Assembly (NCBI GenBank): GCA_029945375.1
Contig: CM057060.1
Coordinates: 1,550,001-1,614,000 of the forward strand
Source: Agaricus subrufescens
Taxonomy: Eukaryota > Basidiomycota > Agaricomycetes > Agaricales > Agaricaceae
Reading direction: 5' to 3'
Length of the DNA: 64,000 nucleotides
Shown here: in pieces, positions 1 to 11,904 of the stretch
How the letters are laid out: every line of letters starts with the position of its first letter
Position numbering within the stretch: the stretch's first letter is position 1
The notes under the pieces: generated by a model
What the model was told of the DNA's origin: nothing
Database searches by the model: none
The model's input: only the letters and a program-made list of their open reading frames with translations
Position numbers and translations under genes: made by a program

Positions 1-62
1 TTGATACGACTCTTGATGAGAACGAGTGCAAGCCTGTTCCTCCTTTCAAGCGTGTCTACTAG
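1..62 (+). CDS. C-terminal tail of an unidentified gene cut by the left window edge
   Basis: An open frame from base 3 to a TAG at 60-62 reads DTTLDENECKPVPPFKRVY followed by stop. It is too short to assign to a family. I call it only because the frame ends in a typical hydrophilic C-terminus and because it would converge on the SPF45 gene, whose stop lies at 322, leaving about 260 bp of AT-rich sequence suited to two 3' ends. It could be a chance open frame; the neighbouring sequence beyond the window would settle it. Confidence 0.35.
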   Translation, partial: DTTLDENECKPVPPFKRVY

Positions 63-321
63 AAGTTTTCAAAATTGCATCTTTGATCACTGTCAAAATT
101 TGTCTTGTAGGCAAGGAATTTCTTAGCACGATGCGGCAGCTACCTTCAAGTCAAAGGGTGTCGAGTCCTCGGACGTGTATTCCTTTTCTATTTTAATATC
201 GCAATCCAGTACTTGTTGTGTAGTCGTATACAAACAAATAAGACAAAAAAAGACAAAACACTTTCATAGATACAGAGATCCCGAAGCTGAATCTAAACCA
301 AGAATGAAAGCAACATATTCG

Positions 322-2575
322 TCATGGTAGAAAATGATCAAAATCAAATTTGAAGAAGAATTTTTCGGGATAGTAGCGCGCTCGTACACTTCGACCACCG
401 AAATATCGGCCATCAAGTTCTCGGACAGTTTTCCAAGCACCGACGGGTCCAGCGAAGAGCACAAAGATTCGAACAAGATCTAAAGGATCCTGAGGGGGTG
501 GCTGAACAAGATGAACAACCACACGCTCAACAGTACCATGCTTGGAACACTCGTCACCTAAAATCAGACCGTTAGGCATGTAGGGCTGAAATGAGAGGTA
601 AAGACTACGAACCAATTTCCTCCCTCAGATCATCATCTTCAACATCCTCAGGTCCAACCATGTTTGTCAGCATCACAATTCTACTAGGCTCACCAAACCT
701 TTCCCGGTCCTCTTTACCCTTCAAATCCTCGTTGTTATTGATAATCTTGCCCATCTTGACCGCCGAATTCTGCCCTACATTTGATCCGGACGAGCTGAAC
801 TGGCGATTTTTGTTCTTGGCTTTGCCACCTTGGGATCCAGAAGACCCCGATTGCTCGACGACCAGTGCATTAACAATTCCTGTGCCGTCCGCACCGAGAC
901 CTTGACCTTCTTTATGACCCCATTTGGCCATCATTCGTTGGGCAAAACTGTGAGGATCCCGTCGCCTATAGATCAAAACAATTCAATTTTCATTCGTATA
1001 GCGTGGCTCCACACATTGACTTACTTCTCTTCAACCGGAGAGGGCAATTCATTGGATTCCGCGGGAGGCTGGGGAACGATTGCAGCGAGAGCACCCAATT
1101 TGGCCGCAATAGCAGCAGCCGCTTTCTTCTTAGCATCAATATCAACCGGTGGCATCACACCTGGCACATCTCCGGGAGGCGGAGGTGGAACGGACGGTGG
1201 CGCGAATGGATTGAACGACAGCGGGGGTGGTGTTACTACTCTTATTGGCTCTGATGGTGGTGAAGGAGCTTGAGGAGGTGGCGGGGCCCGGTGCATTGTG
1301 GACATAGCCAACCGGCGTAGGTATGCTTCTTCTCCTGTGGATGGTGCATTAGACTCAGAGGCCTGGTTTGATACAACAAGGTCTTCATCATGAGATCGTC
1401 CAGACTGGTTGTCTTCGGGTGGAGAGGTCGGACGGGCTCCCTTAGACATAGCGAGGCGACGTTGGTACGCTTCGTCGCCCGTAAGTTCACGGTCTACAGC
1501 CATAGCCATTGACTGGTCGTCCTCACGCGGACCTCTCTCCCTGTTGTCGTCTTTCCGGCTCCAACGATCATATGTTTCCCCATAACGACCTGATGACAAC
1601 GCTCAGTGAAGAGATGAAGAAAACAAACGCGAGTATGCCCACCAGCTTTACGCGGTCGCTCCTCATCTTCTGAGGGGGTAAAGTCACTCTCGGAGTGATA
1701 CGATCCTCCCCTTCTCATGCGTTTTCTTTCTTCCATCCTCCGTTCCTCGGCCACCCTCTCACGCCGATCAATTTTTTCCTTCTGTTTCCAAACCTTGTAT
1801 TCATTGTAATCGTTTGGGCGTAGAGGATCATATTGCTCCTGTGGATCCCACACAGGAGTAGCGGGCGCAATTTTACTCTAAATTTCCATATCTAAGTGTC
1901 TGCGACAGCAGCAGAAAATCGGGGGGCGCACCTTGTTCTTCTTTCCTTTCCCGACATGTCTCTTCTTGGGTTGAGAGGCCCGAAATCCATTGACATCTTC
2001 ATCAAGCACCATACTTGGCGGCTTCACCTTTTTACCCCATCCCTGAGTGGCAGGGGTAGATGATTGCAAAGTACTTCGTGTCGCGTCCTCGGACTTTTGA
2101 TCATTGAGCACCGGGGGAGCAAAAACAACTGCAGTTGAAGAGAGGGCGGCTGCGGACGAGGCAGCAGCGTTGCTGGTATTAGGTACTGATGTTGTTGTGA
2201 CAGAGGCCCCGACGGGTATGCGTGGGGCTGAGGGCTTGGGTTTGGCACTTGGGCGTCGGACAGGTGCAAAAGCGAGTGCTGCGGACCATCCTATTCCCGT
2301 TTCCGAGTGGATGGAAGGCGACAGAAAGCAGCAAGAGAGATGTCTCAATTAACAAGTTCTAGGGTGCTATGGTAGACAGATGAAGAGATACCGGCTGAAG
2401 GTTTGGCGGCGGGTGCCGTCGACTCTGAAGGGACCACTGTTGCTTGAGGTTGTGTTCTGGGCCGAAGTACATCTGGTTCAGCTGTGGGGGGAGGAGGCTG
2501 AGAGGGCGAGGGGGTGATGGTGGGCTTTCCAGAAAATTGAATGCCTCCGTAGAGACCGCCAGCACGGCTTGTCAT
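322..2575 (-). CDS. SPF45: Splicing factor SPF45 (RBM17-like), G-patch and UHM-type RRM
   Basis: About 600 residues in six or so exons. SPF45 is a nuclear splicing factor that helps choose 3' splice sites and binds U2AF-homology ligand motifs in SF3B1 and related proteins. The N-terminus starts [18 protein letters not shown], like the family's LYG opening. A long Pro/Ser/Arg-rich middle follows. A G-patch lies near 940-840 ([19 protein letters not shown]), then a C-terminal RRM from about 720 to 340 beginning [17 protein letters not shown] and containing the UHM-type Arg-X-Phe motif in GRYFGGR. Start is the ATG at 2573-2575; the in-frame ATG further upstream precedes residues unlike the family. 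Domain order and length match known SPF45 proteins. Introns fall near 570-610, 975-1030, 1600-1650, 1850-1930 and 2290-2390. Confidence 0.9.
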
Positions 2576-2685
2576 GATGGTATGAGGAAACAAGTCCAAG
2601 TGGACCAAGTCACACTTTCGATTTATTTTCCCAGCACGTGGAACATCGTACAATTACATCTTTAATTCTTTAGTTCTCATTCGAT

Positions 2686-3048
2686 TTAGAGACTCTTCCT
2701 TTGAGTAGCACCCACACCACTGCGTTGTGCTTTGCTCGCGCGGTCGCCTGGTTAGAGAAAATTCGTGTTTTCGGAATGTCCTGATATCAAGAAAACGATA
2801 TGATACCTTTGGCAAGCTCATGGTGCAAGGGATCAATGTCGCTGGACTCGATGATGCCAGCATAGGCCTCGCACACACCAGCCTCGTCTTTCGTGTGTTC
2901 AGAATTGGGCTGCTTGGCAGAATGCTGGGGGCCAGTGCCGGTAGCCAGGCGAGACCAAGGGTTTTCCTGGATACTATTGGTCCGACGCCACACTTGAAGG
3001 AAGAGGGCAACGCACAAATTCACTGCTAGGTTGTTGTCTGTGGGACAT
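2686..3048 (-). CDS. 84-residue hydrophilic protein of unknown function
   Basis: I do not recognise a family. My model has three exons, 3048-3016, 2966-2807 and 2747-2686, with introns of 49 and 59 bp whose donors are GTGCGT and GTATCA; the spliced frame is exactly 85 codons with stop. It starts MSHRQQPSSEFENPWSRL, followed by a GTGPQHSAKQ stretch and an acidic segment (GIIESSDIDPLHHE), and ends in a basic tail, GATQRKSL. No signal peptide or membrane segment is visible. The start lies only 67 bp after the stop of the RsfS gene on the same strand, so the two may share a transcript. An alternative first exon with an ATG at 3105-3107 gives a different, less natural N-terminus. Splicing is inferred from sequence alone. 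Confidence 0.5.
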
Positions 3049-3115
3049 GATGGAGGTGAGGAGGAAGAGGTAATGAAAGGTGTTCCAGTTTATATGGTAC
3101 AGGTCATTCATGACG

Positions 3116-3791
3116 TCACCAGACGGTAAAGCGGTCTTGCGCGAAATATTTTGCCCGTGCCTCTCGACTGAGTATATGCACCACAAAGTCTCCCCCATCA
3201 ATCATGGCCCAGCCGTTTCCCATCCGCCGTTTGCTCTTCGGCCCAAGTGGCACCGCAGGTTCCACGCCAGCGAGCTGGAGACGTCATTCAATATTGGTGT
3301 AACTTGATGTAATTTTTTGTTTACCCACCGTTTTGCGTACCGCGCGCACTACTGATTCGATAGCGCCTCGGTTTTCTGTTCCTTCTTTGACCTATACATA
3401 TATATTGGCAACTGCTTTTAAGAAAACAGACTTTCCGCACCTGAGCCATCACAGTCCAACGCCAGATGCCTCCGGGAACCTCAAACATGGATTCCCCGGC
3501 ATATGTCGAACCGCGTTTTCGTCGCCCTTGAGGTGCTTTCAGAGGCAATGGAGGTCCTGGTGCGGCATCAACAGTCTGACTAGACACAACGGTGGACGAG
3601 TCCAAGTGAGGTGACTGCGAAAGAGCGGCATGAACGAGTTTGACTGGCTTAGGGGCATCTGGCGGCACCGGGGACACTGGCTGAGGCGCTGACAGCAAAG
3701 GCCCCCGCGGCTGCTCGTAAGCCTCGTCGACGAACCATGGCCTGGGCGTTGTGAGGGAGCGAATAGCGCGGTAAGCCGAGAGACGCTGCAT
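3116..3791 (-). CDS. RsfS/iojap family ribosome-silencing factor (MALSU1/ATP25 N-domain type)
   Basis: The spliced protein has 190 residues from exons 3791-3441, 3391-3329 and 3274-3116, all joined in phase 0. RsfS proteins bind uL14 on the large ribosomal subunit and block subunit joining; the eukaryotic members act in mitochondria. The first ~100 residues are Arg-, Ser- and Pro-rich and begin MQRLSAYRAIRSLTTPRPW, compatible with a mitochondrial presequence. The C-terminal part holds the family signature MGNGWAMIDGGDFVVHI followed by LSREARAKYF, matching the usual W-x-hydrophobic-D-x-GD-x-VVH pattern. It ends soon after the domain (FTVW), so it lacks the long C-terminal region of yeast Atp25. 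It is head-to-head with SHR3 with 82 bp between the start codons. Confidence 0.8.
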
Positions 3792-3873
3792 GGAAGTTTA
3801 GAAGAAGGCTGAAAAAGGAAATACAGACGGATATGGGAATCGCATCTTGACCCGCAACTCGTTCCATTCAACC

Positions 3874-4698
3874 ATGGGCGCACGAGCAGGGATCGTCGTC
3901 TGCGTCACCTCTTTCCTCCTAGGTACACAATTTCTTTTCTCAGCCTTTTCTTTCATTCACACTCCATCAGGGGCCCTCTTCACCCACTGGATCGCTGATT
4001 CGCTGACCCTCTGGAAGTCCCCCGTCACAGACGAGCACCTCTGGACTGCAGCCTCCTACTACTCCATTGTCTCAAAAGGCCCTAGAGAAATCCTCTACCT
4101 GCTTTTTGCCCTCGTCATTCTCGGAGGCTCCACCATCCTTTGGAGCTTTGGAGATGGCGAGGCTGGCAATTTGATGTTTGATGGCGGCAGTATCTGTGCG
4201 TGAACCACTCCGTCCATGTATCTGGTTAACAAGAAACTTAGTTCTCTTTGGGATGACTGCTGTGATGTATGTCTACGCGGTCTTGCCCAGTATGTTCTCC
4301 CTCTCGTGCGCTTATTCGGCTTCGACGCTCACCCCCATCACCATTCAGACCTTTTAACGCATTTCGAAAACCTTCCCCCACACGGTCTGAAAGATCCTTT
4401 CCCCCGGTCACTACGCCAAAGCACTCTTGAGCTGGCATCCAACAACCTCATCTGTAGTGTCGCGCTCACCGGAGTGCTTGCCCTTCAGGCAGGCCGTTTC
4501 TGGGCCGAAACGTCTGACAGCGATGATGAAGAATTTATTTTGGTTGAGGCACCTACACCAGAGGAGAAGCAGCCACAGCCGCACCAAGAAAAGACCAGTA
4601 ATACCATTCCGACAGGCAATACGAGTAGTACCCCCTTGAAAGACTGTCTTTCGGATGGCAAGGTCAAGCCACTTTTGCAGCAGCGAGTGCAAACATGA
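3874..4698 (+). CDS. SHR3: SHR3-type ER membrane chaperone for amino-acid permeases
   Basis: SHR3 is an integral ER protein that keeps amino-acid permeases from aggregating and lets them load into COPII vesicles. The spliced protein starts at MGARAGIVVCV; an upstream in-frame ATG at 3847 is ignored because the family begins at the first membrane segment. The first intron, 3923-3970, is removed to give SFLLGALFTHWIADSLTLW, a conserved family stretch. Four hydrophobic segments are visible: about residues 5-22, RGPREILYLLFALVILGG, FGMTAVMYVYAVLP, and ICSVALTGVLALQAG. The C-terminal tail is acidic and polar (SDSDDEEF) and cytosolic by family analogy. Two further introns lie at about 4198-4244 and 4292-4350. 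Confidence 0.88.
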
Positions 4699-4961
4699 TA
4701 ACTGTCTGTCATCGTCCCCCCAAATAAAAACTAGGATTCTATAATATTTACCCCCCTCACCAAAAGTTACCTTTCTGATTTCTTTGTCTTAATTATTATT
4801 TCACTTACCAGAACCGAAAAAATAACACTAGTCTTCTTCATTATTCTATTGACCTCGAGGATGCAAGTCGGAATGCCAAGCCAATGAACAAATGCTGTTT
4901 ACTTTGGCCCGAAAACCCGAGTTCTATAAGTATGAGGGGAGTAGATAATATATATAATAAT

Positions 4962-6826
4962 CTATTGATCCTGGACAATGTCCTCCTTGCGCGGCTTGGA
5001 ATTCTTGATCTCGTTACCCTGACCAATAATACTCTGTGCCTCGTCGTCCATTAAAATACCAAGTCCTTCTTCCTTGACCAAACCGAGCACGTGTTCCAAC
5101 TCTACAAACCCGTCCTTGTCCACGTCTAATTTTTGAATCACAGCGTGAGCAACCCCTTCTTCAGGTTTATGTTTAATGACATCCAAGGCCTTTTCTAAAT
5201 CCGCAATCGAGATTCTCCCTTGCGCGTCGGCAGAGATCATCTGGAGTGAGCTACCAACACGAGCGTCATATTCCTCCAACTGCGTGTCGATTTTGGTGAT
5301 CATGGACCGGATACGCTTGGTGAGTGCTCCCGAAGGTGATTTTGGATCTTCTTCAGCTTGAAGGTTTTCTTCCATGAGGGCATGCAGCTCATCGCGTTCT
5401 TTTAGGACAGATGATTTCGAAGAGAGGATTGACAATGCCTCAGCAAGTTCTTTGAGCTGTTCAGTTGTCATATGTTTGTCATCTTGCTCAGGGGTCTCAG
5501 GCAGAAGCTGTAACGTATGGAAGTGAGTCCCAAAAATGCAAGGTTGAGAAGAAGGGGCATTACCTCGGAGTCAGGCAATAAAGACTGGGCAGTGCTAGCT
5601 TCCACTTCTGAAGCTTCACGTGCAGCACGCCTGGCGTCCTCTTCCTTTTGCTCCTGTTCTTCTTCATCTTCAATGAGCTCTTGCTGCTGTTGCAATACCT
5701 CGAGCTTCTGCTTATAAGTCGCTTTGTCGTCCACTTCCAACTCGGCTTCGTTAAGTAGGTTGTCTGGAAGGCCGCACAAAACCATTTCCAAACTTTTGAT
5801 GATGACCGTCTTGCCGTCTTCATCGTCTCCATACTTTCTATCGAACTGGAAGGCACGCCCCAGGACGAGAAGAACACCAGATACACGATTGTGGAGGTGT
5901 AGATTGATCCAGGAGGTGAGTTCTTCACGTAAACGGGCAGGTGAAACACCACTGGTGCGGATTCCACGACTCTGGCATGCGGCTTGGAGCTCGGATACGG
6001 AAAGTTCATCAACAGTTTCTTGGTCAATGAGCTGGTCATCGCGACGAAGGTTTACGAGGCGAGAACGGAGGGCACCGCGAAGGAAATTGTCGGTACCAAA
6101 GGCGTTGAGGCCCATGTATCGGGACATGGAGACAAGCTGAGGGCGGGAAAGGTTGTCGAGTGTAAGATCGTCGTCAAAAAGCTTGGCGACGTTAATGACA
6201 TCCTGGGGAGAGGGCGCTTCGCCTGTTGTTCTGACCTTGCGGAAAAACTCTTTGAAGTGGTCACTGCCTACGATATGGGCGTTGGCACGCAAACCAGACT
6301 CGCGCAAAGTTTCCTGCAAGAACTTGGCCATGTCCAGCCGGACGCGAAGCAGCTTTCTTTGCTTTTCTTGTGCGGAAAACTTGTCCTCGAACGTGGAAGG
6401 CAAAAAATTGGGGAAAACCTTAATGATCAAAGGAATGAGAAGCTCCATGAAGGGGATGATGATGAGAATGGCAAAGGGGACGAGGCGGAGGAGGTCCTGG
6501 GTTGTGCGTTTGAGTTGGCGGCGCTCGCGGCGCGTAAGGGTCTCTCCATGAAGGATTTTCCACTGAAGCCGGCTAGAGATGCGGACCTCTGAGACGAGGA
6601 GCTTGGAGCCATGCCAGTAGTGCTGGGCCTCATGCTTGACTTTTTTCCAGACGCGGGTGCCGAGCGGGCTCTTCGGGGCAGGGTCGGAGGGGGGCGAGGG
6701 CACCGTCGAGTAGAGCCTGGGGCGGAGCGCGGGGTGCAGGAGCGGGAGGGGCGGGTGCAGGAGCGGGGGCGGGCGGAGGCGGCGGATGGGCGAGAGCCTG
6801 GCGCGGAGGGGGAGCCATAGAGACAT
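4962..6826 (-). CDS. LETM1: LETM1/Mdm38 mitochondrial inner-membrane protein with EF-hand
   Basis: LETM1 proteins sit in the mitochondrial inner membrane, support K+/H+ (and reported Ca2+/H+) exchange and bind mitochondrial ribosomes. The start at 6826 gives an Arg- and Pro-rich presequence (MSLWLPLRARLSPIRRL). A membrane segment follows at roughly residues 125-145 (LVPFAILIIIPFMELLIPL), with the LETM1 ribosome-binding domain after it (for example RPQLVSMSRYMGLNAFGTD). One intron near 5510-5565 leads to the C-terminal exon with coiled-coil and an EF-hand loop (DVDKDGFVELEH). The main exon is open upstream to an ATG at 7025-7027, but that start would lack a targeting sequence at the N-terminus and overlaps the divergent gene, so I reject it. 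Length, about 600 residues, fits the family. Confidence 0.92.
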
Positions 6827-6889
6827 GGGCACACCGCAGACGACAGCCCGGCAGACTCGCCCCCGGCCTTGTTTGGCCCTGTTGCGCCC
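6827..6889. promoter_or_regulatory. 63 bp head-to-head intergenic region, LETM1 (-) and ALKBH1 (+)
   Basis: Only 63 bp separate the two start codons, inside a GC-rich block that runs from about 6640 to 7060. No TATA or CCAAT box is evident to me. Both genes must share this stretch as promoter, or each must start transcription inside the other's first exon. The call rests on the two start choices. Confidence 0.6.
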
Positions 6890-8179
6890 ATGACCTCCTC
6901 TCCCTTCCGCGCCGCCGAGAAAAGGTACAAGGCCCGCTCCCCGCCCCCCGACCTCGCCTTCGTCCTCGACCCCGCCCGCCGCGCCTCCCCGGTCGCCCTC
7001 CCACACATACCCGGTGCGCCGTCGCATGCACCGCCCCCCGTGTCCTCCCGTTCATCTGCGCAGGCCTAGTCATTCTCCCTGCATTTCTCTCCCATGCCCA
7101 GCAGCGGCATCTCGTCCGATGGGCTCTTGCTGACCACGCAAAACAGCCAAACGACACAAATCTCGACACGCACTATCTGATCCCCGCAGAGGGCTTATGG
7201 CATGCCCATATCCGATCTCGCTCCCGCCCTGATGCCGCTCTACCCGTCCTTCCAAAGGCAACCCAGGAAACTGTCACCGCGTCCACGGAAGCAGGACCGC
7301 GTCAGCTCATCGACAATGTCCCCGCTTCCCTCGGTACGCTATCCTTGATCAATGCCACCCCCAAACCACCCCCACCGCCCTCTCCCACTGTTCGCCCTCT
7401 GTTACCCTCGGCTCTTGTCTACAAGCTGCGCTGGGCTAATATTGGGTGGTACTATCACTGGGGCATCAAGCAATATGACTTCACCAAAGGCAAGGGGCCC
7501 ATAGACCCATATATGCGTGATATATGCAGAGATGCTGTGGCCGCTGTTGATTGGGACCAAGTATTCTCTGGCACGGAGAGCCAATGGCCAGATGAGAAGG
7601 CCGAATGGAAAGACTGGCTAGATACATATGGTAGGGATACCATGCTCGATGCGGCTAGTCGGTCGAACTCATGAAATGCAGAACCAGATGCTGGAATAGT
7701 CAATTTTTATCAAGAAAGAGACACTCTTATGGCACATGTCGACCGGTCGGAAGTCTGTGCAACTTCTCCCCTCGTCTCAATATCGTATGTCTCTTTCAAG
7801 CATTCAACTTTTTAGTACTGAGAGTTCTCTAGCCTCGGAAATTCTGCTATATTCCTAATAGGTGGACAGACAAGGGATATGGAACCGACACCCATCCTTC
7901 TACGGTCCGGCGATGTCGTTATTATGGCCGGCCCCATTTGTCGGCGAGCTTACCATGGTGGGTTGTAGTTGTATGTTAATTATCAAACTACTGACACCAG
8001 TGTGATCAGGCGTTCCACGGATACTGGAGGGGACACTTCCGAAGCATTTGTGCGAGGAAGCAGTTGCTGAGGCTGAGAGAGAATCATGGGCGGCTTATGA
8101 AGAATATATGCGTACGACGAGAATTAATATCAACGTTAGACAAGTCTTTCCGAAAGGCTTTGATGGATCATTTCAGTAG
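6890..8179 (+). CDS. ALKBH1: AlkB-like Fe(II)/2-oxoglutarate dioxygenase, ALKBH1 type
   Basis: ALKBH1 enzymes oxidatively remove methyl groups or modify bases in tRNA, including mitochondrial tRNA, and have been reported to act on DNA N6-methyladenine. The spliced protein is about 390 residues. After a variable N-terminus and an intron (7014-7062), the core shows the N-x-Y 2-oxoglutarate motif (VNFYQERD), the iron-binding His-x-Asp in LMAHVDRSE, a strand LGNSAIFLIGG, and the distal His and Arg in RRAYHGVPR. Spacing and the RWANIGWYYHWGIKQYDF segment are typical of the ALKBH1 branch. Further introns lie near 7632-7680, 7783-7832 and 7958-8009. Stop is TAG at 8177-8179. All catalytic residues are present. 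Confidence 0.9.
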
Positions 8180-8358
8180 AAATATATGTCCACTGAGATG
8201 AATATACAAAAGGATATTTCCCAGCCTCTATCATAGATAAATTGACCTGTTATCTTATCGTGAGCGTAAACTGTACAGTTTATCACCCTGATTCCCACGA
8301 CCACATTTTCCTCAACCCATCTGTCCATTGAGCTCAAGCCCAACCTCCCAACGTCGAA

Positions 8359-11300
8359 ATGGAAAACGATCAAGTGCGTCCTGGTATCACATCACATTAT
8401 ACTGGAGGCTTACTGTTACTGCTCAGGGTGTCCTCGTCGATCTCTATGTTCCCCGCAAATGTGCTGCCACCAGTACGGCCGACTCTATCTATGGAATACA
8501 GGCAGATGACTGACTGTGACTGCCCGCAGACCAGCTGATTACCTCAAAAGACCATGCGTCCGTGCAGATCAGCATTGCTGACGTCGACGCCAACGGCCGC
8601 GCCCTCTCGACTTCGACAACATTCGCATTCTGTGGGCAGATCAGGTCGCAAGGCGAGGGTGATGACTCGCTAAACAGGCTTGCCACCAGGGCCGGACGTG
8701 GGTAACATTTATACCATGCTGATAGAATAATTGCTAACTGTGGACCAGTGCTGCGCGGCGTGTGGTCGTACCAAAAGTAACTAGCTACCGTAGTTCTGTA
8801 TTAGTGTCACGTGCCAAGCCTTTACCTGCGCCGCAGCGAGACGGTCCTCAGACATTCTCCCCATGGTTGAGATCCCCCGCCCCCATCCTCCGCGCTTTGC
8901 CGACGAGGACAGATATCGACTCGTGTACTCAAAGTCCAAAGTCTATGTCAACCCCACCGCCTACGCGCGGGACAACATCCCTGGCTTTGTGGCGCTAGTC
9001 AGGAGGGTGTGTGATGCCCGTACGAGTCCTAGCTTGCTCTCATCGAACCGTAGGAAGCACAAAATCCAACCTATTTGCTTGCATGGATCCCAGAGTCCCT
9101 CTTGAATGAAAAGGGTAGTACTGAATGGGACAAGTTTGTCAAGATTGAGGAACGAACCTCCCAGGACAGCGAGGATGATGGCATGTCTACTTAGTTCTTT
9201 TAGTTATCCTCACCAATGCTGAGCACCTGTCTCAACAGATATCGTTCTAATTGACCTTCCGACTCAACGGCCGGAATCATACGCCTTTTCCGTACCCCTC
9301 ACCTCGATATACTCGCTCATTGTTCAACCTCCGTCTCTTTCTTCATGGTGTATGTTTCCTAATCATTAATTAACCAATTGCTTTCTCTAAACAAGCTATG
9401 CAGATGGTTCTATTGGTATAAATCTAATCAATGGCGATACTCTCCCTACCCTTCACTTTCACGACGATGAATCTCACTCGTTCACTCTCCACTCACCACC
9501 TACTACCTCTCGTCCTCAACTTCCTACCGCTACCAAGACTACCTCTCATCCAGTAACTACTACTTACCCTCCACCCCCACCTCCGGACCAGATATCTCAT
9601 CTTCCTAAGTCACCCAATTCCTGGGGCGGTGAAGACCTCTTATCCCGCTTACGTCAATATGCCCACATACTCCGTTCTACGCTCCAACCCACTCTGTTTT
9701 TGGTAGATCCGTCGAAAGCAGACAGAGAGACGCATACAACCCAACTTTTCGATGACGACGCAGTGGATGATATACTGGCCCAGTCTTCATTTGCGAATTC
9801 ACATTCTCCAGTACCAGCCCACAGAAGACCGAGACCGATAACCCAGTCTACTGGCACGTGTCCACATCCACCAAATGCGGCATACTCTCAGAATCCATCG
9901 GTTCTGCATCGGTCTTTGGGATCTGTATCATCATATAATGGCGGAGCTCCCCAGACTCGTATGGCTCTACTGCAAAGTTTTTCCAATATCACTAGGGCTA
10001 CAAGGCATGCGGCACAAAATATTCTTTCACATCCCTTGGCTAAGCCTATTGTCCCCCACTTGCCTGATCCTGTGAAGAGTCTTGTTAGTGCTCCTGGAGA
10101 ATGGGAATGGGGAAGTTGGGTTGAGAAAGGTGGTGTTGGAGAATTTGAGAGTGCGAGAGTTTATCTTGCGCGGTGGGCGAGGATTGTTGCTGAAGAGGGT
10201 GAACGTGCAAGAAGACGTGAAGCGCAAGCACTACCGTCAGTTGATGCGGACAACGAGCAAGAAACGTCGTCATTGGGAATCTTCGAACTTCTTCATACAA
10301 CGGCAAACTTACCGACACCGAAAAGCTCTAGGAGTCCGGAGAGTCCCATAACTGAAAGAGAATGGGCGGGGTGGTTTGACGGGCAGGGGCGACCAACAAT
10401 CAGCGTTGAGGAGTTCAAGAGGGAGGTGTTTAGGAGAGGTATTGGTAGTGAAAAAGATTTGAGGAAGAAGATATGGCCGTTTTTACTTGGTGTCTTTAGC
10501 TGGAATTCAACTGCGGCTGAGAGAGCTGCATTCTGGCGGGAGCAAAGGTATGTTCAAGTAAGGCTTCATTCTGTTGCGTGTATCTCACCAAGTTGTTAGA
10601 CAGCGATATCAAACAACAAAGAACCAATGGTGGGAAGTACCAGAAGTCTTTGACAGACAAGATGTGATCGAGGAACGTCATCGTATTGACGTGGATTGTA
10701 GACGAACAGATAGGAACCAACCCCTTTTCGCTATATCCCCCCCAACTCCGGACGTTGATGCTAGTACGAAGCCAAAGAGCCAACGGACACATTCGGCCTT
10801 CTCACCTCAGTCAGATGATTATGGCGCTCAGTCACCGTCCAATGAACATATAGAACGTCTAGCGACTATATTATTAACATATAACTTTTATGAAAAGGAA
10901 TTGGGTATGTTTGTAAGCTTGTTTCTCATCTTTGATCTAGGTTGACCGTTTTGAGAAAAGGTTATGTGCAGGGCATGTCGGATTTGTGTGCCCCGATTTA
11001 TGTGGTAATGGAAGCGGATGAAGAGATGACATTTTGGTGTTTTGTGTATTTCATGGAACGAATGGTACGAAAGTATTTTTTTTGTTGGATGAAAGAAAAC
11101 TAAATCATGAATACAGAAAAAGAACTTTTTGCGCGATCAAAGCGGGATGAAGAAGCAACTTTCGACATTACAGCAACTAATCGAGGTCATGGATCCAGAG
11201 CTCTTCCGACATCTGGGTAAGTTTTGTTCTCATTTTCGCCACCAAGTGTTTCTCATTCTAATACATATTTTTCTAAAGATAAAACAGATGGCTTGAATCT

Positions 11301-11904
11301 CTTTTTTTGTTTCCGGTACGTTCCATCTCCTTGATCTTGGGTGATGTTGGCTGACAGCTCATTCCTAAAGATGGGTGTTAATCGCATTCAAACGTGAATT
11401 CCCATTTGATGACGTGCTACGATTGTGGGAAGTGCTCTGGACAGACTACTATAGTACTCAATTTGTACTTTTTGTTGCGCTTGCCGTTTTGGAGTCACAT
11501 AGAGATATGATTCTTCGATATCTCGTCGAGGTACGTTTTCCTCCCCAAATACCTTTTTCTAATCACTGAATCATGGTTTCTTTTCTTACTTTTAGTTTGA
11601 CGAGATCTTGAAGGTGAGTTATCCATTATTTTACTTAGAATTATCGGCTTATATGAGTTATCAGTACTGTAATGAACTCAGCATGACTATTGAGCTCGAT
11701 ACGACACTTGCACAAGCCGAAGTCTTATTCTTATCTTTCGCGCAGCTAGTAGCCGATCTAGATCGAAGGAAGGCCGAGGAAACTGGATCAGCAAGAACTA
11801 CTTATCTGCGAAATAGAACGACAAATGACCAAGCCAAGCAGACAAGCTTGGGTATGTTGAAGCTCTCGGACGAGTTGAGAGAGTTGCTGGTCAGTGGAGC
11901 ATGA
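8359..11904 (+). CDS. GYP7: GYP7-type Rab GTPase-activating protein (TBC domain)
   Basis: TBC proteins accelerate GTP hydrolysis on Rab GTPases; yeast Gyp7 acts on Ypt7 in vacuole traffic. Coding starts MENDQ at 8359, with a 52 bp intron right after. The N-terminal region holds the Gyp7-type domain with the conserved YVNPTAYARDNIPGFVALV. A long Ser/Pro-rich linker follows (about 9440-10330). The TBC domain starts at EFKREVFRRGIGSEKDLRKK and contains both catalytic fingers: Arg in IDVDCRRTDR (IxxDxxR) and Gln in YVQGMSDL, the latter restored by an intron at about 10904-10962. Several short introns interrupt the C-terminal half; the stop follows ELLVSGA. The motif set suggests an active GAP. 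Which Rab it acts on cannot be read from sequence. Confidence 0.9.

Noticed and set aside
3101..3118. Start of the 84-residue gene at an ATG 8 bp after the RsfS stop
   Set aside because: It needs a donor in a poor context and gives an unlikely hydrophobic N-terminus; the ATG at 3046-3048 with a GTGCGT donor gives a cleaner model.
6827..7027. N-terminal extension of LETM1 to the ATG at 7025-7027
   Set aside because: The frame is open only because of the GC-rich opposite-strand gene; the extension lacks targeting features and overlaps ALKBH1.
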